DNA of 64,000 nucleotides. It comes from Blastochloris sulfoviridis (GTDB taxonomy: Bacteria; Pseudomonadota; Alphaproteobacteria; Rhizobiales; Xanthobacteraceae). The notes beneath the pieces were generated by a model, which was given only the letters and a program-made list of their open reading frames with translations, had not been told where the DNA came from and did not search any database. Numbering within the stretch: the stretch's first letter is position 1; each line of letters begins with the position of its first letter. The translations under genes and the position numbers were made by a program. Location of the stretch: assembly GCF_008630065.1 (NCBI RefSeq), contig NZ_VWPL01000001.1, positions 124,001-188,000 on the forward strand. Reading direction: 5' to 3'. Of the stretch, positions 1-12,998 are shown piece by piece.

Positions 1-16
1 GACGCTCTCTCGCCAT
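1..16 (-). CDS. rpsE: 30S ribosomal protein S5, first codons only
   Basis: An ATG at 16-14 on the minus strand opens with Met-Ala-Arg-Glu-Arg, the usual start of alphaproteobacterial S5. It is preceded by a strong Shine-Dalgarno stretch (GAGGAGAT in the mRNA sense, about 10 nt upstream). Its place directly after rplR is where rpsE sits in the spc operon. Only five codons are inside the window, so the identity rests on position plus this short N-terminus. Confidence 0.75.
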
Positions 17-57
17 TTCAGTCTATCTCCTCGGGACGTCCCGTCCCCTCGAATCCG

Positions 58-420
58 TCAGAATTCCAGGCCGCCCTCGCGGGCGGCGTCGGCGAGCGCC
101 TTCACGCGCCCATGATAAAGAAAGGCACCGCGATCGAACACGACCTGCTTGACGCCCTTGGCGACAGCGCGCTCGGCCAACAGCTTGCCGACCGTCTTGG
201 CCGCCTCGACATTGGCGCCGGTCTTCAGCGTCGCGCGCAGATCCTTCTCGATCGAAGACGCCGAGCACAGCGTGATGCCCTGCGCGTCGTCGATGACCTG
301 GGCATAGATGTGCAGACCCGAGCGGTGCACCGACAGCCGCGGCCGGCCGTTCGCCGCCGCCCTGATGGCACGGCGCACGCGATGAACGCGGCGGGCCGTG
401 ACGGTAGAGTTCTTGGCCAT
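58..420 (-). CDS. rplR: 50S ribosomal protein L18
   Basis: This 120-residue protein binds 5S rRNA with L5 and L25 in the central protuberance. The basic N-terminus ([11 protein letters not shown]), the [20 protein letters not shown] strand and the [28 protein letters not shown] ending split around YHG are classic L18. Length is normal. It lies 12 nt after rplF and 41 nt before rpsE in the spc operon order, so it is surely cotranscribed with them. Confidence 0.97.
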   Translation of the reverse strand: MAKNSTVTARRVHRVRRAIRAAANGRPRLSVHRSGLHIYAQVIDDAQGITLCSASSIEKDLRATLKTGANVEAAKTVGKLLAERAVAKGVKQVVFDRGAFLYHGRVKALADAAREGGLEF

Positions 421-432
421 CTCAGCGCCTCA

Positions 433-966
433 TCACTTCTTCTTGCCTTCCTTGCGGAAGATGAATTCGCCGGCGTACTTGACGCCCTTGCCCTTGTAGG
501 GCTCCGGCGGACGGAACTCGCGGATCTCGGCCGAGACCTGCCCGACCTTCTGCTTGTCGATGCCGCTGACCACGATCTCGGTCGGCTTCGGCGTGACGAT
601 CTGGATCCCGTCCGGGATCGGGTAGATCACGTCGTGCGAATAGCCGAGCGCGAGCTGCAGGTTCTTGCCCTGCACCGCGGCGCGATAGCCGACACCGGTG
701 ATTTCGAGCTTGTCCTCGTAGCCCTTGGTGACGCCAACCACGAGGTTGTTCACCAGGGTGCGGGACAGGCCCCACATCGCGCGGTGGCGCTGGGTGTCCT
801 GGCGCGGCGTCACGTGGATCTCGGCGCCGTCGAGCTTCACCTCGACCTCGTCGACCAGGACCACGGACAGTTCGCCCTTCGGACCCTTGACCTTGACGGA
901 CTGGCCGCTGACCTGGGCAGTCACGCCGCCCGGCACCGCCACCGCCTTCTTACCAATTCGAGACAT
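433..966 (-). CDS. rplF: 50S ribosomal protein L6
   Basis: L6 (177 residues) sits near the factor-binding site at the base of the L7/L12 stalk. The protein begins [15 protein letters not shown] and carries the two duplicated L6 folds. The second contains [20 protein letters not shown] and ends in the typical [12 protein letters not shown] segment followed by a Lys-rich tail. Spacing to rpsH is 17 nt and to rplR 12 nt. The start is fixed by the family N-terminus. Confidence 0.97.
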   Translation of the reverse strand: MSRIGKKAVAVPGGVTAQVSGQSVKVKGPKGELSVVLVDEVEVKLDGAEIHVTPRQDTQRHRAMWGLSRTLVNNLVVGVTKGYEDKLEITGVGYRAAVQGKNLQLALGYSHDVIYPIPDGIQIVTPKPTEIVVSGIDKQKVGQVSAEIREFRPPEPYKGKGVKYAGEFIFRKEGKKK

Positions 967-983
967 GCTGATCCCTCCCCCGC

Positions 984-1379
984 TTAGAACACGGTGCAGA
1001 GGACTTCGCCCCCGACGTTCAGCGAGCGCGCCTCGTGATCGGCCATCACGCCCTTCGGCGTCGAGACGATGGCGATGCCGAGGCCGTTCATGACGTGCGG
1101 CAGCGTGTCAACGGAGGCATAGACGCGGCGGCCAGGCTTCGACACGCGGTCGATGCTCTTGATCACCGGCTGGCCGTCGAAATACTTCAGCTCGACCTCG
1201 AACTCAGTACGGCCCGAGGCGTGCTCCGTGGTGGTGTAGCCGCGGATGAAGCCCTCGGACTTCAGTACCTCGAGCACGCGCCCACGCAGCTTGGAGCCCG
1301 GCGTCGACACCGAGTTGCGGCGGCGCATCTGGGCGTTGCGGATACGGGTGATCATGTCCCCGATCGGATCATTCGACAT
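984..1379 (-). CDS. rpsH: 30S ribosomal protein S8
   Basis: S8 (131 residues) binds helix 21 of 16S rRNA in the central domain and in E. coli is the translational repressor of the spc operon. The [20 protein letters not shown] start, the [10 protein letters not shown] core and the C-terminal [20 protein letters not shown] loop are diagnostic. It is placed between rpsN and rplF. Whether S8 also represses this operon cannot be seen here. Confidence 0.97.
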   Translation of the reverse strand: MSNDPIGDMITRIRNAQMRRRNSVSTPGSKLRGRVLEVLKSEGFIRGYTTTEHASGRTEFEVELKYFDGQPVIKSIDRVSKPGRRVYASVDTLPHVMNGLGIAIVSTPKGVMADHEARSLNVGGEVLCTVF

Positions 1380-1391
1380 GACGCGACCTCC

Positions 1392-1697
1392 TCACCAGGA
1401 CGACTTGACGAGCCCGGGGATAAGCCCCTGCGAGCCGAGTTCACGCAGCGCCACGCGGCTCACCTTGAGCTTGCGGTAGTTCGCCCGCGGACGCCCGGTC
1501 ACCTCGCAACGGTTGCGGATGCGGGTCTTGGACGAATTGCGCGGCAGTTCCGCCAGCTTGAGCCGGGCGGCGAAGCGCTCCTCGATCGGCAACGACCTGT
1601 CGTCGGCGATCGCCTTCAGCCTCGCGCGCTTGGGCGCATACTGTTCAGCCAACTTGCGCCGGCGCTTGTTCTTCTCGATGGCACTGGTCTTGGCCAT
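1392..1697 (-). CDS. rpsN: 30S ribosomal protein S14, long zinc-free type
   Basis: This 101-residue S14 begins [20 protein letters not shown] and ends [18 protein letters not shown]. There is no CxxC pair of the zinc-binding short form (a single Cys in RCEVTGRPR), so it is the long C-minus paralogue normal for alphaproteobacteria. S14 assembles in the 30S head. It follows rplE by 35 nt and precedes rpsH by 12 nt. Confidence 0.97.
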   Translation of the reverse strand: MAKTSAIEKNKRRRKLAEQYAPKRARLKAIADDRSLPIEERFAARLKLAELPRNSSKTRIRNRCEVTGRPRANYRKLKVSRVALRELGSQGLIPGLVKSSW

Positions 1698-1732
1698 GTC
1701 CTACTCCGTGTTCCGCGTCTGAGACGCCTGTC

Positions 1733-2395
1733 TCACTGCCGGAAGGGAAAATTGAAGTGGCGAAGCAGCGCGCGCGCTTCCTCGTCGGTGCGCGCGGTGG
1801 TGCAGACGACGATGTCGAGACCCCAAATCTGCTCGACCTTGTCGTAGTTGATCTCCGGGAACACAATGTGCTCCTTGAGACCGAGCGCGTAGTTGCCGCG
1901 CCCGTCGAAGCTCTTGGGCGACAGGCCGCGGAAGTCCCGCACGCGCGGCAGCGCCATGGTCACGAGCCGGTCAAGGAACTCGTACATGCGCGTCTTGCGC
2001 AGCGTGACCTTGGCGCCGATCGCCTGGCCCTCGCGCAGCTTGAAGGTGGCGATCGACTTGCGCGCATTGGTGATCACCGGCCTCTGGCCAGCGATCAGCG
2101 CGAGGTCGCCCGCCGCGTTCTCGACCTTCTTGCGGTCGGCCGTGCCTTCGCCCACACCCATGTTGAGGACGACCTTCTCGATGGTCGGCACCTCGAACTT
2201 GTTCTTGTAGCCGAACTCCTCGATCAGCTTGGGCCGCACGACCTCTTCGTAAAAGGTCTTCAGCCGCGGCGTCGGGATCACGACCGGCTCGCTGCTCGCA
2301 GCGCGCGGCGCCTTGGCGGCCGCCTTCGCGCCCTTCTCGGGAGCCTTGTCCTTCTTCGGCGCCTTGGCGCCGTCCTTCGGATTCTTGTCAGCCAT
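1733..2395 (-). CDS. rplE: 50S ribosomal protein L5 with a Lys/Ala-rich N-terminal extension
   Basis: The body of this 220-residue protein, from about residue 43 ([15 protein letters not shown]) to [14 protein letters not shown], is a normal L5, the 5S rRNA-binding protein of the central protuberance. Ahead of it are about 40 residues made almost only of Lys, Ala, Pro, Glu and Asp, absent from textbook L5 of about 179-185 residues. The ATG at 2395 overlaps the end of rplX by 8 nt. The upstream frame stays open but overlaps rplX much further, so I prefer this start. The extension is part of one uninterrupted frame. Confidence 0.95.
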   Translation of the reverse strand: MADKNPKDGAKAPKKDKAPEKGAKAAAKAPRAASSEPVVIPTPRLKTFYEEVVRPKLIEEFGYKNKFEVPTIEKVVLNMGVGEGTADRKKVENAAGDLALIAGQRPVITNARKSIATFKLREGQAIGAKVTLRKTRMYEFLDRLVTMALPRVRDFRGLSPKSFDGRGNYALGLKEHIVFPEINYDKVEQIWGLDIVVCTTARTDEEARALLRHFNFPFRQ

Positions 2396-2705
2396 CGATC
2401 CGTTCTCCCGACCGCTTGGCAACGCGCACCTTGCGGCCGTCATCGAGCACCTGGAAACCGACGCGGGTCGGCTTGCCGTCCTTGGGATCGGCGACCGCGA
2501 GGTTCGAAAGCTGGATCGGCGCCTCTTTCGAGATGATGCCGCCCTGCTGGGATTGGGTCTGGCGCTGGTGGCGCTTCACGACATTGACGCCGCGAACCAA
2601 GGCGCGGCCTTCGCTCGGGCGCACCTCGATCACCTCGCCGGACCGGCCCTTGTCGCGCCCGGTGAGCACGACGACCTTGTCCCCTTTGCGGATTTTCGCC
2701 GCCAT
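2388..2705 (-). CDS. rplX: 50S ribosomal protein L24
   Basis: L24 (105 residues) is an assembly initiator of the 50S subunit. The KOW motif is clear ([20 protein letters not shown], residues 4-23), followed by NVVKRHQ and a C-terminal [20 protein letters not shown]. The ATG shares one base with the rplN stop (TGATG), and its own end overlaps rplE by 8 nt. This points to translational coupling of rplN, rplX and rplE. Confidence 0.97.
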   Translation of the reverse strand: MAAKIRKGDKVVVLTGRDKGRSGEVIEVRPSEGRALVRGVNVVKRHQRQTQSQQGGIISKEAPIQLSNLAVADPKDGKPTRVGFQVLDDGRKVRVAKRSGERIDG

Positions 2706-3073
2706 CACAGCACCTCCGGGGCGAGCGAGATGATCTTCATATGGTTCTTGGCGCGGAGTTCGCGCGGCACCGGTCCGAAGATACGAGTGCCGATCGGCTC
2801 CTTCTGATTGTTGATCAGAACCGCGGCGTTGCGGTCGAAGCGGATCACCGAGCCGTCGGGCCGGCGGATGTCCTTGGCCGTGCGAACCACGACCGCCTTC
2901 ATCACGTCGCCTTTCTTGACGCGACCGCGGGGGATCGCCTCCTTCACCGACACCACAATGATGTCGCCGACATGGGCGTACTTGCGCTTCGAGCCGCCCA
3001 GCACCTTGATGCACATGACACGGCGCGCGCCGGAATTGTCCGCCACGTCGAGATTGGTCTGCATCTGAATCAT
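2705..3073 (-). CDS. rplN: 50S ribosomal protein L14
   Basis: L14 (122 residues) forms intersubunit bridges and touches L19. The sequence [20 protein letters not shown] at the start and FGPVPRELR near the end are family signatures. It starts the spc part of the cluster after an 80-nt gap from rpsQ, the longest spacer in this stretch. Its stop is fused to the rplX start as TGATG. Confidence 0.97.
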   Translation of the reverse strand: MIQMQTNLDVADNSGARRVMCIKVLGGSKRKYAHVGDIIVVSVKEAIPRGRVKKGDVMKAVVVRTAKDIRRPDGSVIRFDRNAAVLINNQKEPIGTRIFGPVPRELRAKNHMKIISLAPEVL

Positions 3074-3153
3074 GACGCACCGTCCTCTCGCGGTCGCGCG
3101 ACACTCGAATCGGGTGCCTCGCGGAGATTCTTATTGTTCAACGGAAGATTCCG

Positions 3154-3393
3154 TCACTTGCTCTCGTCTTCGACCACGATCCAGCGCTTCAGCTTCGAGA
3201 TCGGGGCGTGCTCCACAATGGCCACGGTGTCGCCGACCTTGAACTTGTTCGCCTCGTCATGGGCGTGGAACTTCTTCGACCGCCGGACGGTCTTCTTCAG
3301 CACCGGATGGGTGAAGCGTCGCTCGACACGGACCACGACGGTCTTGTCCTGCTTGTCGCTCACCACGGTGCCTTCCAGCACGCGCTTCGGCAT
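3154..3393 (-). CDS. rpsQ: 30S ribosomal protein S17
   Basis: S17 (79 residues) is a primary 16S rRNA-binding protein with an OB fold. The start [20 protein letters not shown] and the [22 protein letters not shown] segment identify it. An in-frame upstream extension exists but overlaps rpmC. The ATG at 3393 follows a GGAG-like ribosome site and matches family length. The gap to rplN is 80 nt. Confidence 0.96.
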   Translation of the reverse strand: MPKRVLEGTVVSDKQDKTVVVRVERRFTHPVLKKTVRRSKKFHAHDEANKFKVGDTVAIVEHAPISKLKRWIVVEDESK

Positions 3394-3403
3394 GGCCCTC
3401 TCC

Positions 3404-3610
3404 TTAAGCCTTGGCCGACGCGCTGGTGCGCTTCTCGGCGGCAATGGTCTTCAGCCGCGCGATGTCGCGGCGCACCGCGCGAACCCGCGCGGTATTCTCA
3501 AGCTGTCCGGTCGCCCGCTGGAAGCGCAGATTGAACTGCTCCTTCTTGAGCTTCAGGACCTCGTCGTCGATCTGGTCGGGCGTCATCGCCCTAACGTCGG
3601 TCGCCTTCAC
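3404..3610 (-). CDS. rpmC: 50S ribosomal protein L29
   Basis: L29 (68 residues) is a two-helix protein at the peptide-exit tunnel near L23, where SRP and trigger factor dock. The [20 protein letters not shown] segment and [13 protein letters not shown] match the family. The gene lies 10 nt after rplP and 10 nt before rpsQ, the standard S10 operon order. Confidence 0.96.
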   Translation of the reverse strand: MKATDVRAMTPDQIDDEVLKLKKEQFNLRFQRATGQLENTARVRAVRRDIARLKTIAAEKRTSASAKA

Positions 3611-3620
3611 GGCAGCCTCC

Positions 3621-4034
3621 TCATTCGGCGATGCGCGAAACGAAGCGCGTCTTGATCGGCAGCTTGGCGGCGGCGAGCGTCAGCGCCTCGCGCGCAAGCT
3701 CGGTCGGCACGCCGTCGATCTCGAACAGGATGCGGCCAGGATGAACCCGCACCACCCACAGTTCGGGCGCGCCCTTGCCGGAGCCCATGCGGACCTCGGC
3801 CGGCTTCTTCGACACCGGCACGTCCGGGAACACCCGGATCCAGACGCGGCCGGCGCGCTTCATGTGGCGCGTCATCGCCCGGCGGGCGGCCTCGATCTGA
3901 CGCGCGGTGACCCGCTCCGGCTCCAACGCCTTCAGCCCGAACTGGCCGAAATTGAGGGCCGTACCGGATGAGGCGATGCCGCGGATGCGGCCCTTGTGGG
4001 CCTTGCGGAACTTCGTTCGGTTGGGCTGCAGCAT
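3621..4034 (-). CDS. rplP: 50S ribosomal protein L16
   Basis: L16 (137 residues) helps shape the A-site tRNA pocket of the 50S subunit. [19 protein letters not shown] at the start, the [20 protein letters not shown] segment and the RMGSGKG loop are invariant features. It contains the conserved Arg (in RMGSGKG context) region hydroxylated in some bacteria. Gaps are 25 nt to rpsC and 10 nt to rpmC. Confidence 0.97.
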   Translation of the reverse strand: MLQPNRTKFRKAHKGRIRGIASSGTALNFGQFGLKALEPERVTARQIEAARRAMTRHMKRAGRVWIRVFPDVPVSKKPAEVRMGSGKGAPELWVVRVHPGRILFEIDGVPTELAREALTLAAAKLPIKTRFVSRIAE

Positions 4035-4059
4035 GGCTCGCCGTCCGTTTCTCTTCGCG

Positions 4060-4764
4060 TTATGCCGCGTCGCGGCGCGACCGGCCGGACGACGGCTCGG
4101 CTTCGGCCAGACGCTTGTCCTGCGCCATCGGGTCGTGCTCGAGGATCTCGCCTTTGAAGATCCACACCTTCACGCCGCAGGTGCCGTAGGTGGTGAAGGC
4201 CGTCGCCTGGCCGTAGTCGATGTCGGCGCGCAGCGTATGCAGCGGCACGCGTCCCTCGCGGTACCACTCCATGCGCGCGATCTCGGCGCCGCCGAGCCGG
4301 CCGGAGCAGTTGATGCGGATGCCTTCCGCGCCAAGCCGCATCGCCGACTGAACGGCGCGCTTCATGGCGCGGCGGAAGGCCACGCGGCGCTCAAGCTGCT
4401 GGGCGATCGATTCCGCGACCAGCTTGGCGTCGACTTCCGGCTTGCGGTTCTCGACGATGTTGAGGACCACTTCCGACTTCGTCAGCGCACCGATCCGCTT
4501 GCGCAGCTTGTCGATGTCGGCGCCCTTCTTGCCGATCACCACGCCCGGACGAGCCGAGTGGATGGTGACGCGGCACTTCTTGTGCGGACGCTCGATGATG
4601 ATGCGCGACACCGCGGCCTGCTTCAGCTCCTTCTGAAGCTGACGCCGGATCTCCATATCCTCATGGAGCAGCTTGCCGTACTCCCCCTTGGGGGCGTACC
4701 AGCGGCTGTCCCAGGTCCGGTTGATGCCGAGCCGCAGCCCGATCGGATTGACCTTCTGACCCAT
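4060..4764 (-). CDS. rpsC: 30S ribosomal protein S3
   Basis: S3 (234 residues) lines the mRNA entry channel and contributes helicase activity. [20 protein letters not shown] is the family start. A KH domain ([17 protein letters not shown], about residues 75-92) and the C-terminal [10 protein letters not shown] strand are present. The tail after about residue 215 is acidic/basic and variable, as usual. It sits 15 nt after rplV. Confidence 0.97.
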   Translation of the reverse strand: MGQKVNPIGLRLGINRTWDSRWYAPKGEYGKLLHEDMEIRRQLQKELKQAAVSRIIIERPHKKCRVTIHSARPGVVIGKKGADIDKLRKRIGALTKSEVVLNIVENRKPEVDAKLVAESIAQQLERRVAFRRAMKRAVQSAMRLGAEGIRINCSGRLGGAEIARMEWYREGRVPLHTLRADIDYGQATAFTTYGTCGVKVWIFKGEILEHDPMAQDKRLAEAEPSSGRSRRDAA

Positions 4765-4779
4765 GTTGTCCTCCGCCTC

Positions 4780-5169
4780 TCACTCGGAGGCCGGCGCCGC
4801 CTCGACCTGGCGGACGACGATGGTGATATTCGAAAACGCCTTGAAGATGCGGCCGACACGGCCGCGCCCACGCGGCACGAAACGCTTGATGACCATGGAC
4901 TTGCCGACATGCGCGTCGGCAACCACCAGATCGTCGACGTCGAGCCCGTGATTGTTCTCGGCGTTCGCAACCGCCGATTCCAGGCACTTGCGGACGTCGC
5001 GGGCGATCCGCTTCTTCGAGAATTCGAGATCGGCCAGCGCGCTCGCAACCCGCTTGCCGCGGATCAGGCCCGCAACCAGATTGAGCTTTTGCGGGCTGAC
5101 GCGCAGATTGCGCGCCGAAGCCATCGCTTCGCTGTCCTTGAGAGTGCGCTCGCGCGCCGGCTTACCCAT
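4780..5169 (-). CDS. rplV: 50S ribosomal protein L22
   Basis: L22 (129 residues) has a globular domain and a beta-hairpin that reaches into the exit tunnel. The [19 protein letters not shown] stretch and the hairpin segment [16 protein letters not shown], where macrolide-resistance changes arise, look normal. It sits 12 nt after rpsS and 15 nt before rpsC. Confidence 0.97.
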   Translation of the reverse strand: MGKPARERTLKDSEAMASARNLRVSPQKLNLVAGLIRGKRVASALADLEFSKKRIARDVRKCLESAVANAENNHGLDVDDLVVADAHVGKSMVIKRFVPRGRGRVGRIFKAFSNITIVVRQVEAAPASE

Positions 5170-5181
5170 GACGCCCTCGCC

Positions 5182-5460
5182 TCACTTCCGCTTGGCTTTT
5201 TTGTCGGCCGCGTGGCCGTGGAAGGTCCGGGTCGGCGAGAACTCGCCGAACTTGTGCCCGACCATGTCCTCGCTCACATACACCGGAACATGCTTGTTGC
5301 CGTTGTACACGCCGAAGGTGAGCCCGACGAACTGGGGCAGGATCGTGGAGCGGCGGCTCCAGATCTTGATCACCTCGGCACGGCCCGAACCGCGCGCAGC
5401 ATCCGCCTTCTTCAGCAGATAGCCGTCGACGAACGGGCCCTTCCAAACCGAACGCGCCAT
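5182..5460 (-). CDS. rpsS: 30S ribosomal protein S19
   Basis: S19 (92 residues) lies in the 30S head next to S13. [40 protein letters not shown] and the [20 protein letters not shown] tail are canonical. The gene is 10 nt downstream of rplB and 12 nt upstream of rplV in the S10 operon. Confidence 0.97.
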   Translation of the reverse strand: MARSVWKGPFVDGYLLKKADAARGSGRAEVIKIWSRRSTILPQFVGLTFGVYNGNKHVPVYVSEDMVGHKFGEFSPTRTFHGHAADKKAKRK

Positions 5461-5470
5461 CGCCCTGTCC

Positions 5471-6307
5471 TCACTTCTTCTTGCGAGCGTGGCGGCTCGA
5501 CACGATGAACTTGTCGGTCCGCTTGTTGCTGCGCGTCTTCTTGCCCTTGGTCGGGAAACCCCACGGCGTCACCGGATGACGGCCGCCGGAGGTGCGGCCT
5601 TCGCCGCCGCCGTGCGGATGGTCGATCGGGTTCATCGCCACGCCGCGATTGTGCGGGCGGAAACCGAGCCACCGGGTGCGGCCGGCCTTGCCGCTCGAAA
5701 CGTTCATGTGATCCTGGTTCGACACCGCGCCGACCGTGGCGTAGCACGCACCAGCCACCAGCCGCTGTTCGCCCGAGTTCAGGCGCACAATGACGTAGCC
5801 CTGGTCGCGCCCGACGATCTGGGCGTAGGTGCCGGCCGAGCGCGCGATCTGCCCGCCCTTGCCCGGCTTCAGCTCGATATTGTGGACGATGGTGCCGACC
5901 GGCGCCGAGCTGAGCGGCATCGCGTTGCCGGGCTTCACGTCCACATGGCTGCCAGCCACCACCATGTCGCCGGCGGACAAACGCTGCGGCGCCAGGATGT
6001 AGCTCAGCTCGCCATCCTCGTAGCGGATCAGCGCGATGAACGCCGACCGGTTCGGATCATATTCGAGCCGCTCCACCGTCGCCGGCATGTCGCGCTTCGT
6101 GCGCTTGAAGTCGACAAGCCGGTAGGACTGCTTGTGGCCGCCGCCGCGGAACCGCACGGTGATGCGGCCCATGTTGTTGCGCCCGCCCGACGACGACTTG
6201 CCGACGGTCAGGGCCTTCACCGGCTTGCCCTTCCACAGGCCCGAGCGGTCGACCAGCACGAGCTGGCGCTGCGAGGGCGTGACGGGCTTATATGTTTTAA
6301 GAGCCAT
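5471..6307 (-). CDS. rplB: 50S ribosomal protein L2
   Basis: L2 (278 residues) is a 23S rRNA-binding protein next to the peptidyl-transferase centre. The start [20 protein letters not shown], the central oligonucleotide-binding region and the C-terminal [20 protein letters not shown], with the conserved functional His of the family, are all present. It follows rplW by 19 nt. Confidence 0.97.
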   Translation of the reverse strand: MALKTYKPVTPSQRQLVLVDRSGLWKGKPVKALTVGKSSSGGRNNMGRITVRFRGGGHKQSYRLVDFKRTKRDMPATVERLEYDPNRSAFIALIRYEDGELSYILAPQRLSAGDMVVAGSHVDVKPGNAMPLSSAPVGTIVHNIELKPGKGGQIARSAGTYAQIVGRDQGYVIVRLNSGEQRLVAGACYATVGAVSNQDHMNVSSGKAGRTRWLGFRPHNRGVAMNPIDHPHGGGEGRTSGGRHPVTPWGFPTKGKKTRSNKRTDKFIVSSRHARKKK

Positions 6308-6326
6308 CTCTAAGCCTCCAGCCGCC

Positions 6327-6623
6327 TCACAGACCCGTCGTCACGTCGATCTTGTGGCCCTCGGCCAGCGTCACGATCGCCCTCTTGACGTCGGACTGCT
6401 CGCCCCTGCGGTTGCGAAACCGCTTGACCTTGCCCTTGCGGACCAGCGTGTTGACGGCCTCAACCTTGACCTCGAACAGCTTCTCCACCGCTTCCTTGAT
6501 CAGCGGCTTCGTCGCAGTCTTGGCGACCTTGAACACGACCTGATTGTTCTCGGAGGCCATCGTCGCCTTTTCGGTGATCACCGGCGCGACGATGACGTCA
6601 TAGAGGCGCGGATCGATGCTCAT
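6327..6623 (-). CDS. rplW: 50S ribosomal protein L23
   Basis: L23 (98 residues) frames the tunnel exit and docks trigger factor and [23 protein letters not shown], then [18 protein letters not shown], is the usual pattern. Its ATG overlaps the rplD stop by 4 nt, so the two are translationally coupled. Confidence 0.97.
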   Translation of the reverse strand: MSIDPRLYDVIVAPVITEKATMASENNQVVFKVAKTATKPLIKEAVEKLFEVKVEAVNTLVRKGKVKRFRNRRGEQSDVKRAIVTLAEGHKIDVTTGL

Positions 6624-7240
6624 TTGAATCGCGCCTCCAGCGCTTCCACCGCGGCACGGGTCAGCACCAGCGTCTCACGCCGCAGAATGTCGTACACGTT
6701 GATGCCCTGCACCGGCAGAACGTCGAGGTTCGGCAGGTTGCGCGCGGCGAGATCGAAATTGGTGTTGACCTCGGCCCCGTCGACCACCAGCGCGTTGGCA
6801 AGCCCGAGCTTGCCCAGCCGCTCGACCAGCCCCTTGGTCTTCGGCTCGGCGAGTGCCGCCGAATCGAGAACCACGATGGCATCGCCCTTGGCCTTCGCCG
6901 ACAAAGCGTGCTTGAGGCCGAGCACACGCACCTTCTTCGGCAGGTCGATGGCGTGCGAGCGCACGAGCGGGCCGAACGCCCGGCCGCCGCCGCGGAACTG
7001 CGGCACGCGGGCGGAGCCGTGACGGGCGCCGCCGCTGCCCTTCTGCTTGTAGATCTTTTTGCCGGTGCGGTTGATCTCGGCGCGGTTCTTCACCTTGTGC
7101 GTGCCAGCCTGGCGCTTGGCGAGCTGCCAGGTGACGAGGCGATGAAGAATGTCCGCGCGCGGCTCAAGCCCGAAGATGTCATCGTCGAGCGTGACAGAGC
7201 CGGCCTCGCCGCCGTCGAGCGTCTTGACCTTCAATTCCAT
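6620..7240 (-). CDS. rplD: 50S ribosomal protein L4
   Basis: L4 (206 residues from the ATG) reaches into the exit tunnel. In E. coli it autoregulates the S10 operon. The [20 protein letters not shown] tunnel loop is intact. A GTG codon directly precedes the ATG; I take the ATG at 7240 because it shares one base with the rplC stop (TGATG). The gene ends with a 4-nt overlap into rplW. Confidence 0.96.
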   Translation of the reverse strand: MELKVKTLDGGEAGSVTLDDDIFGLEPRADILHRLVTWQLAKRQAGTHKVKNRAEINRTGKKIYKQKGSGGARHGSARVPQFRGGGRAFGPLVRSHAIDLPKKVRVLGLKHALSAKAKGDAIVVLDSAALAEPKTKGLVERLGKLGLANALVVDGAEVNTNFDLAARNLPNLDVLPVQGINVYDILRRETLVLTRAAVEALEARFK

Positions 7241-7956
7241 CACGCGCTCTCCCCGCTCTCAGCCGCAGCGCCATCGCTCTCAAGCAGACGGAACTTGCCG
7301 GGCTTCGGCGCATCCTGCGGCAGCGCGCGCTTGACCGCGTCGCGTACCATGATCCAACCGCCGTCCACGCCAGGCACCGCGCCTTCCACCAGGATCAGGC
7401 CGCGCTCGACGTCGGTCTGCACCACGCGCAGATTCTGCGTGGTCACCGTGGTGGCGCCCATGTGGCCGGCCATACGCTTGTTCTTGAACGTCTTGCCGGG
7501 ATCCTGACGGCCGCCGGTCGAACCGTGCGAGCGGTGCGAGATCGACACGCCGTGGGTGGCCCGCAAGCCGCCGAAATTGTGCCGCTTCATGCCGCCGGCG
7601 AAGCCCTTGCCGGTGGAGGTGCCGGTGACATCGACGAACTGGCCGATCACGAAATGATCGACCGTGAGCTCGGCGCCGACCGGGATCAGCTCGTCGGCAT
7701 TGACCCGGAACTCCGCAAGCTTGCGCTTGGGCTCGACCTTGGCCACCGCGAAATGACCGCGCTGGGCCCGGCTGACATTCTTCACTTTCGCTTTGCCCAC
7801 GCCGAGCTGCAGCGCGACATACCCGTTCTGCTCGGCGGTGCGATGCGCAACCACCTGGCAGTTCTCGACTCGCAGCACCGTGACCGGCACGTGCTCCCCG
7901 CCGTCGGTGAAGACGCGGGTCATGCCGACCTTCTGGGCGATGACTCCGGAGCGCAT
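7240..7956 (-). CDS. rplC: 50S ribosomal protein L3
   Basis: L3 (238 residues) is an early assembly protein near the peptidyl-transferase centre. [20 protein letters not shown] at the start, [19 protein letters not shown], and the [20 protein letters not shown] loop containing the Gln that PrmB methylates in enterics are visible. A Ser/Glu/Ala-rich tail of about 20 residues extends past the core, common in this group. Confidence 0.97.
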   Translation of the reverse strand: MRSGVIAQKVGMTRVFTDGGEHVPVTVLRVENCQVVAHRTAEQNGYVALQLGVGKAKVKNVSRAQRGHFAVAKVEPKRKLAEFRVNADELIPVGAELTVDHFVIGQFVDVTGTSTGKGFAGGMKRHNFGGLRATHGVSISHRSHGSTGGRQDPGKTFKNKRMAGHMGATTVTTQNLRVVQTDVERGLILVEGAVPGVDGGWIMVRDAVKRALPQDAPKPGKFRLLESDGAAAESGESA

Positions 7957-7978
7957 GGCTCTCTTCCTTCCTGTCGCC

Positions 7979-8287
7979 TCAGAGCTTGATCTCGACGTCG
8001 ACGCCGGCCGCGAGGTCGAGCTTCATCAGCGCGTCGACCGTCTGCGGTGTCGGGTCGACAATGTCGAGGACACGCTTGTGGGTACGGATCTCGAATTGCT
8101 CGCGGCTCTTCTTGTCGATGTGCGGCGAGCGGTTCACGGTGAACTTCTCGATCCGCGTCGGCAGCGGAATCGGACCCCGAACCTGCGCACCCGTGCGCTT
8201 CGCCGTATTGACGATCTCGCGCGTCGAGGCGTCGAGGATTCGGTGATCAAACGCCTTGAGGCGGATCCGAATGTTCTGGCCGTTCAT
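7979..8287 (-). CDS. rpsJ: 30S ribosomal protein S10
   Basis: S10 (102 residues) is both a 30S head protein and the antitermination partner of NusB/Nus[20 protein letters not shown] and the loop [20 protein letters not shown] are diagnostic. It is the first gene of the S10 cluster and follows tuf by 70 nt on the same strand. No separate promoter is evident in that short spacer. A long upstream in-frame extension is excluded because it would run into the end of tuf. Confidence 0.97.
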   Translation of the reverse strand: MNGQNIRIRLKAFDHRILDASTREIVNTAKRTGAQVRGPIPLPTRIEKFTVNRSPHIDKKSREQFEIRTHKRVLDIVDPTPQTVDALMKLDLAAGVDVEIKL

Positions 8288-8357
8288 CGTTCTTGCTTTC
8301 GTTCGCGAGACCGGTGCAGTCGGCGCGCCGGGACCGGCGCGCCGTTCTGCGTGACAC

Positions 8358-9548
<1,191 letters not shown>

Positions 9549-9600
9549 CGCTCGTAATCTCCGTCGATGTCAGACTGTCGATCCGTCCGGCCGAATAGTC

Positions 9601-11676
<2,076 letters not shown>

Positions 11677-11709
11677 GAGAATGTCCTCGACGGGCGCGCG
11701 CGACCAGCG

Positions 11710-12180
11710 TCACCAACGATAGTGAGAGAAGGCGCGGTTCGCTTCCGCCATCTTGTGGGTGTCTTCGCGCTTCTTCACCGCGTTGCCGCGGTTGTTGGAA
11801 GCGTCGAGCAGCTCGGCCGACAAACGGTCGATCATCGTCTTTTCGTTACGGTTACGCGACGCACCGATGATCCAGCGGAACGCCAGGGTCTGGCGGCGCT
11901 CCGGCCGCACCTCGACCGGCACCTGATAGGTGGCGCCGCCGACGCGCCGCGAGCGCACCTCGATCGCAGGCATGACATTGTCGAGCGCCTGCTGGAACAC
12001 GCCGAGCGCGTTCGCCTTGGTGCGGTTCTCGATCACGTCGAACGCGCCGTAGACGATCCTCTCGGCAACCGACTTCTTGCCCTGCTTCATGACGGAGTTC
12101 ATGAAGCGCGACAGCACGATGTTGCCAAACTTGGGATCGGGCAACACTTCGCGGCGTTCGGCACGATGACGACGGGACAT
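11710..12180 (-). CDS. rpsG: 30S ribosomal protein S7
   Basis: S7 (156 residues) nucleates assembly of the 30S head and in enterics represses the str operon. [20 protein letters not shown] and the C-terminal [20 protein letters not shown] match. It is separated from rpsL by 115 nt holding a palindromic repeat, an unusually long gap for this pair. Confidence 0.97.
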   Translation of the reverse strand: MSRRHRAERREVLPDPKFGNIVLSRFMNSVMKQGKKSVAERIVYGAFDVIENRTKANALGVFQQALDNVMPAIEVRSRRVGGATYQVPVEVRPERRQTLAFRWIIGASRNRNEKTMIDRLSAELLDASNNRGNAVKKREDTHKMAEANRAFSHYRW

Positions 12181-12196
12181 GGGCGATCTCTCTTCT

Positions 12197-12283
12197 CGTC
12201 ATGCCCGGACTCGACCCGGGCACCCCGATCCTATTCTCTTTCGACTGGTTCCCCGGGTGGCGCGACGCGCGCCCGGGATGACC
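12197..12283 (-). repeat. short palindromic repeat between rpsL and rpsG (CGTCATGCCCGG type)
   Basis: The ends are inverted: GTCATGCCCGG near the left end and CCCGGGATGAC at the right end. Two internal GC hairpins are visible: GCCCGG/CCGGGC at the left and CCCGGG/CCCGGG at the right. Elements opening with CGTCATGCCCGG are abundant between genes in Bradyrhizobium and relatives. This copy lies inside an operon and may form an mRNA-stabilising or attenuating structure. Confidence 0.7.
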
Positions 12284-12295
12284 TTCGCGACGCGG

Positions 12296-12667
12296 TCACT
12301 TCGGCCGCTTGGCGCCGTACTTCGACCGACGCTGCTTGCGGTTCTTCACGCCCTGCGTATCGAGCACACCACGCAGGATGTGATAACGAACGCCCGGCAA
12401 GTCCTTCACGCGGCCGCCACGGATCATCACCACCGAGTGTTCCTGAAGGTTGTGACCTTCACCCGGGATGTAACCGATGACCTCGAACTGGTTGGTCAAG
12501 CGGACCTTAGCAACCTTGCGGAGAGCCGAGTTCGGCTTCTTCGGCGTGGTCGTATAGACACGCGTGCAGACCCCGCGCTTCTGCGGGCTGCCCTCCAGAT
12601 GGCGGGCCTTTTCGCGATAGACGCTCGCCTCACGGGGCTTGCGGATCAACTGATTGATCGTCGGCAT
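12296..12667 (-). CDS. rpsL: 30S ribosomal protein S12
   Basis: S12 (123 residues) monitors decoding. [29 protein letters not shown] and [17 protein letters not shown] are intact. The Lys residues that mutate in streptomycin resistance are wild type, and the Asp modified by RimO in other species is present. The ATG at 12667 gives the family length; the longer open frame upstream lacks family residues. It leads the str operon, with a promoter about 300 nt upstream. Confidence 0.98.
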   Translation of the reverse strand: MPTINQLIRKPREASVYREKARHLEGSPQKRGVCTRVYTTTPKKPNSALRKVAKVRLTNQFEVIGYIPGEGHNLQEHSVVMIRGGRVKDLPGVRYHILRGVLDTQGVKNRKQRRSKYGAKRPK

Positions 12668-12969
12668 GGTTCGCCTTCGGACCTTCTTGTTTCGCCTCTC
12701 GACCGAACTCATCCGCCACAGCGCATGAGCGCGCGTCGCGAACCGGCCGTCCGTTACCGAACGGCCAAACGCCGGACCCGCCGCCCGCCTGATGGCGGTA
12801 AGCGGTCCGCTGCCAAACACAGACACAACGGTTCCCCGTTGCGCCGATGCAACCCGAGGCTCTCGCCTGGTTTCAGCTTTCGCCGGCTATTGCGGCAGCG
12901 TCTCGGATCCTTGAGTCCACGCTGGGCGCGCGGACATAGCGGAGCCGACCGCCTGCCGAAAGTCCGTGG
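12668..12969 (-). other. rpsL 5' leader
   Basis: About 300 nt separate the predicted promoter from rpsL. I see no gene here; frames on both strands lack family resemblance and ribosome sites. Several GC-rich self-complementary stretches occur, so a structured leader, possibly a regulatory target of S7 or a transcription attenuator, is plausible but unproven. Confidence 0.4.
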
Positions 12970-12998
12970 GTTCTAGAAGCTGCAGCGCGGGGCGTCAA
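12970..12998 (-). promoter_or_regulatory. predicted sigma-70 promoter of the str operon
   Basis: On the minus strand TTGACG (12998-12993) is followed after exactly 17 nt by TAGAAC (12975-12970). Five of six -35 bases and four of six -10 bases match the sigma-70 consensus, with ideal spacing. It faces rpsL and would start a transcript near 12963. Confidence 0.6.
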
